This document shows positions 25,747 through 34,175 of a DNA stretch of 64,000 nucleotides, piece by piece (within the stretch, counting starts at the first letter, position 1; every line of letters begins with the position of its first letter). The translations under genes and the position numbers were made by a program. Origin of the DNA: JBHICC01 sp046759385 (GTDB lineage Bacteria; Pseudomonadota; Gammaproteobacteria; Acidiferrobacterales; SPGG2); the NCBI GenBank assembly GCA_046759385.1, contig JBHICC010000006.1, positions 11,729 to 75,728 of the forward strand, written 5' to 3'. Below the pieces are notes generated by a model. That model saw only the letters and a program-made list of their open reading frames with translations. It had not been told where the DNA came from and did no database searches.

Positions 25747-25780
25747 AGAACAGGACGCATCGATCGTCCTGTTCTGTTTT
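25747..25780 (+). terminator. Hairpin with short T-run between hisD and hisC
   Basis: AGAACAGGACG and CGTCCTGTTCT form a perfect 11-base-pair stem around a 7-base loop, followed by GTTTT. It starts 5 bases after the hisD stop. It resembles an intrinsic terminator but lies inside the his run, so it may be a partial terminator, or a processing or mRNA-stability element that sets the hisGD to hisC ratio. Confidence 0.6.
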
Positions 25781-25820
25781 CTAGCAACCCGCTACTTGCA
25801 GCAGCTTGAGATTTGTCTCC

Positions 25821-26900
25821 ATGGGTATCAGCGAAAAGATCGCACGTCTCATCCGTCCCGAAATACGCCGGTCAAGCGCTTATGTGGTCCCCGACTCCAA
25901 AGGACTGATTAAGCTCGACGCTATGGAGAACCCGTATGGTTGGCCGGGGGACATCAAGGCTGCTTGGCTCGAAGTACTTCAGGATGTCGAGTTAAACCGT
26001 TACCCGGATCCGGAGCCTGAGGCACTTAAGCGACGCTTGCGCGAGACTATGTCGATTCCCTCGGAAATGCAGCTACTGCTTGGTAACGGATCAGACGAAC
26101 TGATTCAGACGATTCTTATCGCACTTGCCACTGGGGGAAGCCGGGTGTTGGCGCCCGTCCCGACGTTCGTTATGTATGAAGTCATTGCGCGAAACCTCGG
26201 CATCGAGTTCGTCGGTGTGCCGCTGTGTTCCGATTTCTCACTTGATGTCCCAGCAATGTGTGCAGCGCTTGAGCGTACTCAAACGGCGGTGACGTTTATC
26301 GCTTGTCCCAACAACCCGACGGGGAACCGATTTGCGGATGCAGACATTGAGACTGTGGTCCGGCACACGAGTGGTTTGGTAATCATCGATGAGGCCTATT
26401 TCGCGTTCACAGACTCGAATTTTATGCGCTTTGCCACTCGGTACGACAATGTACTTGTGATACGTACGCTATCAAAAGTAGGTCTGGCCGGTCTGCGGTT
26501 AGGATTTTTGATGGGACCAGCGGCTTGGCTTCATGAGTTCGAGAAGGTTCGACTACCCTATAACATTAACAGTCTCACACAAGCGAGCGTCGAGTTCGTG
26601 TTACAGCATCGCCATTTCCTTCAACAGCAAGTGGCACAGCTGCGTTTAGAGCGCAATCGGCTATGGTCTGCTTTGAACGAGTTGCCGGGCGTACGCGCCT
26701 GGCCGAGCGAAACTAACTTTATTATGTGCCAAGTGCCAGACGTGGACGCCGATCGGGTAGCGGAGTCGTTACGCGTTTCCGGTGTGCTCGTGAAGAGTTT
26801 GACCGGTGCTAGCCCCGTTCTGCGGGACTGCATACGCATTACCGTAGGGACGTGCGAAGAGAACGACGCTTTGTTAGATGCCCTGCGGGCGACGGTTTGA
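25821..26900 (+). CDS. hisC: Histidinol-phosphate aminotransferase
   Basis: A 359-residue PLP-dependent class I/II aminotransferase. It begins with LIRPEIRRSSAYVVPDSKGLIKLDAMENPYG, has the cofactor-binding ACPNNPTGN and VIIDEAYFAF, and the PLP lysine in RTLSKVGLAGLRLGFLMG. I chose the ATG at 25821; an in-frame TTG 15 bases earlier lacks support. Confidence 0.95.
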   Translation: MGISEKIARLIRPEIRRSSAYVVPDSKGLIKLDAMENPYGWPGDIKAAWLEVLQDVELNRYPDPEPEALKRRLRETMSIPSEMQLLLGNGSDELIQTILIALATGGSRVLAPVPTFVMYEVIARNLGIEFVGVPLCSDFSLDVPAMCAALERTQTAVTFIACPNNPTGNRFADADIETVVRHTSGLVIIDEAYFAFTDSNFMRFATRYDNVLVIRTLSKVGLAGLRLGFLMGPAAWLHEFEKVRLPYNINSLTQASVEFVLQHRHFLQQQVAQLRLERNRLWSALNELPGVRAWPSETNFIMCQVPDVDADRVAESLRVSGVLVKSLTGASPVLRDCIRITVGTCEENDALLDALRATV

Positions 26901-26904
26901 TACC

Positions 26905-27531
26905 ATGCAGCCCTCTCAGCGGACACATAAAAGCAACGTGAAAAAGCGAATCGCCGAGGTTACGCGCGCAACCAAGGAGACCGAGATCAAGGTCACGGTT
27001 AACCTGGACGGCACCGGTGTGTCTAAGTTAGACACTGGCGTACCTTTCCTCGAGCACATGCTCGACCAAGTGGCACGGCACGGCATGCTCGATGTTCGAG
27101 TGAAGGCAAAAGGCGATTTGCACATCGACGCACACCATACGGTGGAGGACATTGGAATTAGTTTGGGTCAAGCGATCACCAAAGCAGTCGGTGACAAGAA
27201 AGGAATACGTCGCTATGGCCATGGCTACGTTCCGCTGGATGAAGCGTTAAGTCGCGTTGTTGTAGATTTCTCCGGGCGCCCCACGCTTGAATATCATGTC
27301 GATTTCCCACGGGCGCGTATCGCTGACTTCGACGTAGATTTGCTGCATGAGTTTTTTCAGGGATTTTGTAACCACGCCCTCGTGACCTTGCACATCGACA
27401 ATCTGCGCGGAAACAATTCGCATCATATTGCCGAAACAGTGTTCAAAGCTTTTGGGCGAGCTTTGCGTATGGGGGTTGAGCGCGATCCCAGAGCTATTGA
27501 GGTTGTTCCCTCGACTAAGGGTAGTCTTTAG
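26905..27531 (+). CDS. hisB: Imidazoleglycerol-phosphate dehydratase
   Basis: A 208-residue monofunctional HisB (no phosphatase domain, so histidinol-phosphate phosphatase must be separate). The metal-binding HHTVED and NSHHIAE blocks are present, with GVPFLEHMLDQVARHGMLD between. Family proteins normally begin at the RIAEVTRATKET stretch. The GTG at 26938 would give that start, while the ATG at 26905 adds 11 residues. It begins 4 bases after hisC. Confidence 0.95.
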   Translation: MQPSQRTHKSNVKKRIAEVTRATKETEIKVTVNLDGTGVSKLDTGVPFLEHMLDQVARHGMLDVRVKAKGDLHIDAHHTVEDIGISLGQAITKAVGDKKGIRRYGHGYVPLDEALSRVVVDFSGRPTLEYHVDFPRARIADFDVDLLHEFFQGFCNHALVTLHIDNLRGNNSHHIAETVFKAFGRALRMGVERDPRAIEVVPSTKGSL

Positions 27532-27609
27532 CACATTCTTGCGGAGGTCAGCGCCCAGCGCGCTCCGCCGATCCTTTTCACCCCGTCTCCAAAAACTTGA
27601 ACGACCGAC

Positions 27610-28260
27610 ATGAACAAAATCGCGGTAGTTGATTATGGCATGGGCAATTTGCGCTCCGTGTGTAAGGCGCTTGAACACGCGAGATGCGGTGTCCAGGTCT
27701 GCTTGACGTCCAGCCCGCACCAGTTGCGCCAAGCCGATCGCGTGGTTTTCCCCGGTCAGGGCGCCATCAGGGGGTGCGTCGCCGGGCTCGAGGCTCGTGG
27801 ACTGCGCGACGCGCTCCTAGAGTCTATGAAGACCAAACCTTTCTTAGGTATCTGCTTAGGGTTGCAGGCATTGTACGATTTCAGTGAAGAGGGTGGCGGA
27901 ACGGAGACGTTGCGTGTTTTGCCCGGTAAAGTTCGCTTGTTTCCCAAAACGTCAATGCATGACCGCAAGACAGGCCGAGCCTTTAAGGTACCCCACATGG
28001 GGTGGAACCAAGTGCACCAGGTGGTGGCACATCCATTATGGCGAGGGATCATGCAAGATAGCCGCTTCTATTTTGTCCACAGCTACTACGTGGAGTCTGA
28101 TGACGACCGTTATGTAGTCGGTATAAGCGACTACGGAGTACGGTTTACGTCCGCAGCAGCGAAGGACAATATGTTTGCGCTGCAGTGTCATCCGGAAAAA
28201 AGTCAGCAGGCAGGCTTACAGCTACTGCGAAATTTTGCCGACTGGAATGGTGAGTGGTAG
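27610..28260 (+). CDS. hisH: Imidazole glycerol phosphate synthase glutaminase subunit
   Basis: A 216-residue class I glutamine amidotransferase that feeds ammonia to HisF. The nucleophile Cys82 is in FLGICLGLQAL and the catalytic His/Glu are in LQCHPEKSQQAGLQLL; VVDYGMGNLRSV opens the protein. The 78 bases before it contain a GC-rich imperfect hairpin (GCGGAG ... CTCCGC near 27541-27568). Confidence 0.95.
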   Translation: MNKIAVVDYGMGNLRSVCKALEHARCGVQVCLTSSPHQLRQADRVVFPGQGAIRGCVAGLEARGLRDALLESMKTKPFLGICLGLQALYDFSEEGGGTETLRVLPGKVRLFPKTSMHDRKTGRAFKVPHMGWNQVHQVVAHPLWRGIMQDSRFYFVHSYYVESDDDRYVVGISDYGVRFTSAAAKDNMFALQCHPEKSQQAGLQLLRNFADWNGEW

Positions 28261-28273
28261 CGAGGACACGAGG

Positions 28274-29029
28274 ATGTCATTTATTGTTATCCCCGCCATC
28301 GATATAAAGGACGGACGATGCGTACGACTGCGCCAGGGACGCATGGATGAAGAAACAGTGTTCTCTCATGACCCGGTGGCGGTGGCGCAGCGTTGGGTGG
28401 AGGCGGGGGCACGGCGCCTGCATCTTGTTGATCTCAATGGCGCGCTACACGGCGTGCCCGTCAATGTTGACGTCATACGTGCTATTGCAACACAGCATCC
28501 GAGTTTGCCGATTCAGGTGGGTGGTGGAATCCGCACCGAAGAGACTATCCGGACCTATCTCAATGCCGGGATAACCTACGTCATACTCGGGACCAAAGCG
28601 GTGACAGCACCCTACTTCGTCAGAGAGATGTGCGCGCAGTTTCCCACACACATCGTAGTAGGTCTTGATGCGCAGGATGGGAAGCTCGCTACCGACGGAT
28701 GGTCCAGATTATCGGGCCATGACATCATCGATCTTGCCATACGCTACCAGACAGATGGGGTTGAGGCGATTGTGTATACGGATATCGGGCGCGATGGCAT
28801 GCTCACAGGCGTAAACGTGGAATCTACGGTCAAACTCGCTAAGGCGATCTCCATTCCCGTTATCGCATCTGGCGGTATCAGGGATCTGAAAGATATCCGC
28901 GGGTTATGTAAGGTAGCGAGTGATGGTATCTTGGGTGCGATCACAGGCAGAGCGATCTACGAAGGCTCGCTCGATTTTGTTGAGGCACAAGGACTGGCGG
29001 ATGAGTTGACCGTAAGGGGTGAGGCGTGA
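28274..29029 (+). CDS. hisA: Phosphoribosylformimino-AICAR phosphate isomerase
   Basis: A 251-residue (beta/alpha)8 isomerase. FIVIPAIDIKDGRCVRLRQG carries the catalytic Asp, and VYTDIGRDGMLTGVN carries the second one, with ASGGIRDLKDI after it. The last residues (TVRGEA) are encoded inside a G-rich repeat that continues past the stop, so the C-terminus may have been reshaped by a repeat insertion. The start is an ATG 13 bases after hisH with GAGG upstream. Confidence 0.95.
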   Translation: MSFIVIPAIDIKDGRCVRLRQGRMDEETVFSHDPVAVAQRWVEAGARRLHLVDLNGALHGVPVNVDVIRAIATQHPSLPIQVGGGIRTEETIRTYLNAGITYVILGTKAVTAPYFVREMCAQFPTHIVVGLDAQDGKLATDGWSRLSGHDIIDLAIRYQTDGVEAIVYTDIGRDGMLTGVNVESTVKLAKAISIPVIASGGIRDLKDIRGLCKVASDGILGAITGRAIYEGSLDFVEAQGLADELTVRGEA

Positions 29030-29103
29030 GGGGTGAGGTGAGAGTCTAAGGTGTAAACAGAAGTTTATCCTCGCCCCTCACTCCTAACCCCTCACACCTC
29101 ACG
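29011..29103. repeat. GTGAGG-rich imperfect palindrome across the end of hisA
   Basis: The left arm is built of repeated GGGTGAGG/CGTGAGG units (29014-29042). The right arm is built of the complementary CCCCTCAC/ACCTCACG units (29071-29103), separated by a short AT-richer middle. It could fold as a long hairpin. Such GTGAGG palindromes are scattered in several bacterial genomes as intergenic repeat elements; whether this one is multi-copy here cannot be seen. It starts inside the last codons of hisA. Confidence 0.7.
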
Positions 29104-29111
29104 TAAAACGT

Positions 29112-29891
29112 ATGGGTTTAGCGAAGCGCATCATTCCTTGTTTGGACGTCGACCTTGGTCGGGTGGTAAAAGGCATCCGATTTGTCGACATTCGCGACGC
29201 GGGCGATCCTGTCGAGAACGCGCGACGCTATGATGAACAAGGCGCGGACGAGCTTACTCTCCTGGACATCACAGCAAGCTCGGATGACCGCGATACCATG
29301 GTAGAAGTGGTGGAAGCAGTGGCCAGCGAAGTCTTCATTCCGCTAACTGTGGGTGGCGGCATACGCGATAGTGACGATGTTCGGCGGATGCTTAACGCTG
29401 GTGCTGATAAGGTTGCAATCAACACGGCTGCTGTGAGGAACCCAGATATAGTAAAAGAGACGTCTGATTACTTTGGTGAGCAGTGCATTGTCGTCGCGAT
29501 CGATGCGAAGCAGGTGCAAGCCGATACGCATCCGCGCTGGCAGGTTTACACACACGGCGGACGCAAGCCTACCGGAATCGATGCGGTCGAATGGGCACAA
29601 AGAATGATGGAATATGGAGCCGGCGAGCTGCTCCTGACGAGCATGGATCGTGACGGTACACGCGACGGCTTCGATTTAGCGCTTACTCAGAACGTCAGTG
29701 ATGCCGTCGATGTGCCCGTTATCGCCTCTGGTGGTGTCGGGAATCTTGATCATTTGGTTGCGGGTATCTTGGAGGGACACGCTGATGCCGTTTTGGCTGC
29801 GAGTATCTTTCACTTCGGCGAATACACCGTGGGTGAAGCCAAACAGCGCATGGCTGAATGCGGTATTGACGTTAGACGGGAAGCTGGGTAA
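29112..29891 (+). CDS. hisF: Imidazole glycerol phosphate synthase cyclase subunit
   Basis: A 259-residue (beta/alpha)8 cyclase that with HisH makes imidazole glycerol phosphate and AICAR. The catalytic Asp is in RIIPCLDVDLGRVVKGI, the second in LLTSMDRDGTRDGFD; PLTVGGGIRDSDDVRRMLNAGADKVAIN and VIASGGVGNLDH are the phosphate-binding loops. It is split from hisA by the palindromic repeat. Confidence 0.96.
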   Translation: MGLAKRIIPCLDVDLGRVVKGIRFVDIRDAGDPVENARRYDEQGADELTLLDITASSDDRDTMVEVVEAVASEVFIPLTVGGGIRDSDDVRRMLNAGADKVAINTAAVRNPDIVKETSDYFGEQCIVVAIDAKQVQADTHPRWQVYTHGGRKPTGIDAVEWAQRMMEYGAGELLLTSMDRDGTRDGFDLALTQNVSDAVDVPVIASGGVGNLDHLVAGILEGHADAVLAASIFHFGEYTVGEAKQRMAECGIDVRREAG

Positions 29892-29911
29892 GCCTGATCC
29901 GGGAACCTACG

Positions 29912-30307
29912 ATGACTAGTAATCTACTTGATTCAGTAAGCTGGAACAGCGACGGGCTCGTCCCCGTAATCGCACAGGAGAGCGCATCCGGGCGGGTGCT
30001 GATGCTCGCCTGGATGAATCGCGAAGCGCTTGCGGCAACTATCCGCGATGGAGAAGCTGTATATTGGTCGCGCTCGCGCGGCAAGCTCTGGCGTAAGGGC
30101 GAGCAATCGGGTCATGTGCAAATCGTCAGAGATATTCGCCTTGACTGCGATCACGATACCCTTCTGTTGACCGTTGAGCAGAAGGGGGGTATTGCTTGCC
30201 ACACGGGGCGGCACAGCTGCTTCTTTGAACAACGACAGGGTGAGCAGTGGGTGGCCGTAGACCCGGTGCTGAAGAGCGAGGAAGATATCTACGGCAAACC
30301 GTCTTAG
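29912..30307 (+). CDS. hisI: Phosphoribosyl-AMP cyclohydrolase
   Basis: A 131-residue HisI domain alone. The zinc/metal-binding region DIRLDCDHDTLLLTVEQ and GIACHTGRHSCFF is complete, preceded by VLMLAWMNREAL and VYWSRSRGKLWRKGEQSGH. HisI and HisE are separate genes here (17 bases apart), unlike the fused hisIE of enterobacteria. Confidence 0.95.
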   Translation: MTSNLLDSVSWNSDGLVPVIAQESASGRVLMLAWMNREALAATIRDGEAVYWSRSRGKLWRKGEQSGHVQIVRDIRLDCDHDTLLLTVEQKGGIACHTGRHSCFFEQRQGEQWVAVDPVLKSEEDIYGKPS

Positions 30308-30324
30308 ATCCAGGGGCTACCGTC

Positions 30325-30648
30325 ATGTCGGACATTTTAGGCAAGTTAACCGTCGTACTCGAAACGCGCAAGAACGCCGATCCGGATTCGTCCTACGTAG
30401 CGCAACTTTACGCACGGGGCCTCGATGCGATTCTGAAGAAAGTCGGCGAGGAAGCAACGGAAACGGTGCTGGCAGCTAAGTCAGGAGACCGAAGCCAGCT
30501 CATCCGCGAGACTGCCGACCTCTGGTTTCATACCCTGGTTCTGCTGGCACATCTGGAGTGTCGTCCCGAGCAAGTCTTGCAAGAACTTGAGAGGCGATTT
30601 GGCACGTCGGGTATCGAGGAAAAGACCCAGCGCGGGAGCCCCAACTAG
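30325..30648 (+). CDS. hisE: Phosphoribosyl-ATP pyrophosphatase
   Basis: A 107-residue MazG-like pyrophosphatase for the second step of histidine synthesis. The metal-binding helices LKKVGEEATETVLAAK and LIRETADLWFHTLVLL are typical. The stop TAG is followed at once by an ATG that opens the hinT-like relic. Confidence 0.94.
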   Translation: MSDILGKLTVVLETRKNADPDSSYVAQLYARGLDAILKKVGEEATETVLAAKSGDRSQLIRETADLWFHTLVLLAHLECRPEQVLQELERRFGTSGIEEKTQRGSPN

Positions 30649-30758
30649 ATGGCAGTAGGCCTGTTCTGTAAGATAGGATGCATGGTCTCGGCGTTCCCCC
30701 TGGGCGTCGTATGCACATCATGCGAATAGCCGGCGGTCAGTGACCGCAGGCCGCATAG
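30649..30758 (+). pseudogene. Possible remnant of a HIT-family (hinT) gene
   Basis: In many beta- and gammaproteobacteria a histidine-triad gene stands between hisE and tatA. Here only about 110 bases remain. The ATG directly after the hisE stop opens a frame with GLFCKIG, matching the HIT N-terminal C-L-F-C-K-I. Near the end another frame reads MHIMRIAGGQ, which resembles the H-x-H-x-x-x-x-G-G-R end of HIT proteins but has lost the triad. The matches are short, so this is an inference from position plus two small motifs. Confidence 0.4.
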
Positions 30759-30780
30759 CGAGCGAAGCGGGAGAAGTACT

Positions 30781-31014
30781 ATGGGTGGCATAGGCATTTG
30801 GCAGTTACTGATTATTCTGCTCATCGTGATCTTGATCTTTGGTGCCAAGAAGATAAGAGGTCTAGGCTCTGACTTGGGCGGCGCTATTAAGAACTTCAAG
30901 CAGTCGGTGAAGGAAGGCGATGAAGAAGGCGAGCAGGAATCCAAGCAGGTGGAGGACAAGCCTGCACAGGTCATAAATGGCGAGGTCACGGCGAAGAAGA
31001 AGCAAAAGGCCTGA
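30781..31014 (+). CDS. tatA: Sec-independent translocase protein TatA
   Basis: A 77-residue TatA: one N-terminal membrane helix (IWQLLIILLIVILIFGAKKI), the FG hinge, then an amphipathic helix (LGSDLGGAIKNFKQSV) and a charged tail. TatA oligomers form the channel for folded proteins. A GGGAGAAG ribosome site lies just before the ATG. Confidence 0.95.
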   Translation: MGGIGIWQLLIILLIVILIFGAKKIRGLGSDLGGAIKNFKQSVKEGDEEGEQESKQVEDKPAQVINGEVTAKKKQKA

Positions 31015-31045
31015 ACACCGCTAGTGTCGGCGCGGCGAGATAGCC

Positions 31046-31483
31046 ATGTTCGATATCGGAATAGGAGAGCTGGCCCTCCTTGGCCTGTTGGTGCTGATTG
31101 TGTTGGGGCCAAAGCGATTGCCGGAGATAGCACGTGGCGCCGGCATGTGGGTGGGACGCATCCGTCGGTTTGTTGCCAGCGTAAAAGAGGACTTTGACCA
31201 GGAGCTGCGCACTGAAGAACTCGCCGAACTTAGAAAGCTCCAAAGCGAGCTCACCGAAACTCGTCAGTTCATCCAGCGTTCATCCAGCGACGCGCTAGAA
31301 AGCCTACAGCGAAATCTTGATGACGAGGTGTTAGCTGGCGCTGCGAAGCCCAAAGCTAAGCGCAAATCTAGCCGCCGTTCATCGGCTACGACCAAAAAGA
31401 AGAAACGACCAGCGACAACGCGCGCCAAGAGACCCTCGGGCAGAAAGAAGAATGTCGCAGCAAGAAAATCAAGACGGCGCTGA
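31046..31483 (+). CDS. tatB: Sec-independent translocase protein TatB
   Basis: A 145-residue TatB. The N-terminal MFDIGIGELALLGLLVLIVLGPKRLPEIAR with the conserved Glu and the GPKRLP hinge separates it from TatA. A long charged coil follows, and the C-terminal 50 residues are very rich in Lys and Arg (KAKRKSSRRSS and similar). TatB with TatC forms the receptor for twin-arginine signals. The 3' end overlaps tatC by 32 bases. Confidence 0.94.
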   Translation: MFDIGIGELALLGLLVLIVLGPKRLPEIARGAGMWVGRIRRFVASVKEDFDQELRTEELAELRKLQSELTETRQFIQRSSSDALESLQRNLDDEVLAGAAKPKAKRKSSRRSSATTKKKKRPATTRAKRPSGRKKNVAARKSRRR

Positions 31484-32303
31484 GGGAACGTTCCTCTCGC
31501 ACCTCGTCGAATTGCGTAACCGCCTCATGTATGCGGTTATTGCCGTGCTCGGCGTGTTTGTAGCGCTCGTTTACTTTGCCCAAGAAATCTACGTGATCGT
31601 AGCGACACCGTTAATGAAAGCTCTGCCGGAAAGCGATAGTATGATATCGACAGGGCCTGCAGACCCGTTTTTTATTCCGATCAAGCTCACCTTCGCTCTT
31701 GCCGTCGTAATTACCATTCCTTATCTGCTTTACCAATTGTGGGCGTTTGTAGCGCCCGGGCTGTACAAACGGGAACGTCGCCTAGTGGTTCCGCTTCTTG
31801 TATCAAGCACGATGTTATTCTATTTAGGCATGGTATTTGCCTACTTTGTCGTGTTTCCTATTGCGTTCGGTTTCTTCACTGGGTATGCACCCGAAGGCGT
31901 GAGAGTGATGACAGATATCAATGCTTATCTGAGCTTCGTGTTGCGCGTCTTTTTCGCCTTCGGTGTCGCCTTCGAGGTGCCTATCGCCATCATCTTGCTC
32001 GCGCGAGCAGGTGTGGTGGATCCAGACACACTGGCGGGAAAGCGCCCCTATGTCGCCATCGCGACATTCGTTATTGCCATGTTGCTAACGCCACCGGACG
32101 CGTTTTCGCAGACCTTGCTCGCCATACCGATGCTGCTGTTGTTCGAAGTGGGGATTTTTTTCGCCCGGCGCATGCGTGGGGGTGAAGGCGCTAACACAGG
32201 CATGGAAGACGAGTTGGACGATAGTATCGAAGATTTCGATGGCGCTGTGGCCGGCGGTGGAAAGACGGGAGGGAATAAATCTTCTAGCGCCCGGTCCAAG
32301 TGA
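31452..32303 (+). CDS. tatC: Sec-independent translocase protein TatC
   Basis: A 283-residue six-helix membrane protein and the core receptor of the Tat system. FLSHLVELRNRLMYAV with the conserved Glu, the FAYFVVFPIAFGFFTGYAP block and the late TPPDAFSQTLLAIPMLLLFEVGIFFAR are diagnostic. The tail is acidic, then glycine/serine-rich. It overlaps tatB by 32 bases; its TGA overlaps a GTG start of the next gene. Confidence 0.95.
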   Translation: MSQQENQDGAEGTFLSHLVELRNRLMYAVIAVLGVFVALVYFAQEIYVIVATPLMKALPESDSMISTGPADPFFIPIKLTFALAVVITIPYLLYQLWAFVAPGLYKRERRLVVPLLVSSTMLFYLGMVFAYFVVFPIAFGFFTGYAPEGVRVMTDINAYLSFVLRVFFAFGVAFEVPIAIILLARAGVVDPDTLAGKRPYVAIATFVIAMLLTPPDAFSQTLLAIPMLLLFEVGIFFARRMRGGEGANTGMEDELDDSIEDFDGAVAGGGKTGGNKSSSARSK

Positions 32304-34171
32304 GCATGTACGTCAGCGCGCGAGTTTGCTTGCCGTTGTTATTGTTTGTTTCCAGCCAATTCCTGCTGGTAGAGGGCGCGCATGCGCTTGTTAATCAACT
32401 AGCAGGGCACGCCTCACCTTATTTGGCGATGCACGCCGATGATCCTGTGGCCTGGCAGGACTGGAATCAGGCCGCGGTGGATCGAGCGCGGCACGAGAAC
32501 AAGCTTCTTTACGTCTCTATTGGCTACTTTTCATGTCACTGGTGCCATGTAATGCAGCGCGAAAGCTACCGTAATAAGGACATCGCAAAGTTCTTAAACA
32601 CCCATTTCGTTCCAGTGAAGGTCGATCGAGAACTTGAACCCGCTTTGGACGCGCGCATGATCGAGTTCGTGGAGGCGATCCAGGGTAGAGCGGGTTGGCC
32701 GCTTAATGTCTTCATTACCCCCGAGGGACACCCGCTGTATGCGGTGCTTTATTTGCCGCCACACCGTTTTCTGCAGGTTGTGCAAAGGCTACATTCACTG
32801 TGGGAGCGTGAGCGTGAAGAGCTTGAACAGCTAGCGCGCGGCGCCAAAGTCACCGCGAATATACCTAACAAGCCGCCACCGACGGCAGAAGAGGTCGAGC
32901 AATATGCGGACCAGATTGAAAGAATGGCACTCGCTGCGGCCGATTCGATCAACGGCGGGTTCGGGCGGGCCGCGAAGTTTCCTTCGGTTCCGCAGCTCGA
33001 TTTTCTGCTTGACCGCTGGGAGTCTCAACCAGACACTCGCATAAAGGACTTCCTGCGCGTGACTCTCGATCGGATGGCCAACGGCGGATTGTACGACCAT
33101 CTTGGAAGTGGCTTTTTTCGTTACACCACAGATCCTGCGTGGAAGACCCCGCATTTTGAGAAGATGCTTTACGATAATGCATTACTCGCGCAGCTGTATT
33201 TGCGCGCAGCCCGTGCGTTCAAACACCCCACATACGAGGAAGTTGCACACCGTACGTTGGCATTTCTCATCAATGAACTTCGCACGCCGACCGGTGCGTT
33301 TGTGGCGTCGTTGTCAGCCGTAGATGATAGCGGCAAAGAAGGCGGTTATTACTTGTGGAACGAGGCGCGGCTGCGGGAGCTGTTGGGCCCCCGCGAGCGC
33401 CGGGCCGCGAGTCTTTATTGGGGCATGACGGGCACAGCGCCGTTCGACAGCGGTTACCTGCCTGTCAAGGTGCTGACACCTGCGGAGGTGGCCGAGCGAA
33501 TGGAGTTGGGCGGCGCAGAAGTCGAGCAGTTGTTGGCGCGTGCGGAAAGGAAGCTCTATCAGGCGCGAGCCCAGCGGGACCTTCCCAAAGACACTAAACT
33601 GCTTGCCGGGTGGAACGGGCTCGTATTGTCGGCGTTTGCCTATGCTGCACGTGTAACCGATGACGATCAGTACCGCCGCACTGCCAAAGGCGTTCGGGAC
33701 TACCTTTTGCAGCAGCTTTGGGATGGTCAGTCACTGCGGCGTGCCGTACGTCATGGAAAAGCATTCGGTCATGCGTCGCTTGAGGATTACGCCTATGTCG
33801 CGCAGGGGTTGTTAGACTGGGCCGAATCCACTGGGCGAGAGCCAGACTTTGCAAACGCGCAGGCCGTTGTCAGTCAGGCGTGGACCCGTTTCTATTCGCT
33901 CAAGGGTTGGCACTTGGCAGCGGCGAGCCTGATCGAGGCCGAGCGCGCTCAGGTTGCTATTCTAGATGGCCCCATGCCTTCACCCTCGGCGATTCTGGCG
34001 GGTGTAACCATGGCGCTGGCGGCACGCAGCGATGACGAGCGTTTGCGCGCGAAGGCTATCTCCGCGCTGAGCGCTGGCCAGGAACGCGTGCAACGCAACC
34101 CCCTATGGAACGCCACGCATGTGCGAGTAATGTTGGCAAATATCCCCTCCGGCCGATCTGGCTCAGATTAA
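32300..34171 (+). CDS. DUF255 / YyaL-type thioredoxin-domain protein, exported
   Basis: A 623-residue protein of the SSP411/YyaL family: an N-terminal DUF255 thioredoxin-like domain (HASPYLAMHADDPVAWQDW; CHWC at residues 79-82 in YFSCHWCHVMQRESY; GRAGWPLNVFITPEG), then an alpha/alpha-barrel like that of N-acylglucosamine epimerases (residues about 200-600, e.g. HFEKMLYDNALLAQLY and AGWNGLVLSAFAYA). A signal peptide (VCLPLLLFVSSQFLLVEGAHA) suggests a periplasmic location. The biochemical role of the family is not established. The start is GTG overlapping the tatC stop, or ATG six bases later. Confidence 0.88.
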   Translation: MSMYVSARVCLPLLLFVSSQFLLVEGAHALVNQLAGHASPYLAMHADDPVAWQDWNQAAVDRARHENKLLYVSIGYFSCHWCHVMQRESYRNKDIAKFLNTHFVPVKVDRELEPALDARMIEFVEAIQGRAGWPLNVFITPEGHPLYAVLYLPPHRFLQVVQRLHSLWEREREELEQLARGAKVTANIPNKPPPTAEEVEQYADQIERMALAAADSINGGFGRAAKFPSVPQLDFLLDRWESQPDTRIKDFLRVTLDRMANGGLYDHLGSGFFRYTTDPAWKTPHFEKMLYDNALLAQLYLRAARAFKHPTYEEVAHRTLAFLINELRTPTGAFVASLSAVDDSGKEGGYYLWNEARLRELLGPRERRAASLYWGMTGTAPFDSGYLPVKVLTPAEVAERMELGGAEVEQLLARAERKLYQARAQRDLPKDTKLLAGWNGLVLSAFAYAARVTDDDQYRRTAKGVRDYLLQQLWDGQSLRRAVRHGKAFGHASLEDYAYVAQGLLDWAESTGREPDFANAQAVVSQAWTRFYSLKGWHLAAASLIEAERAQVAILDGPMPSPSAILAGVTMALAARSDDERLRAKAISALSAGQERVQRNPLWNATHVRVMLANIPSGRSGSD

Positions 34172-34175
34172 TTCT

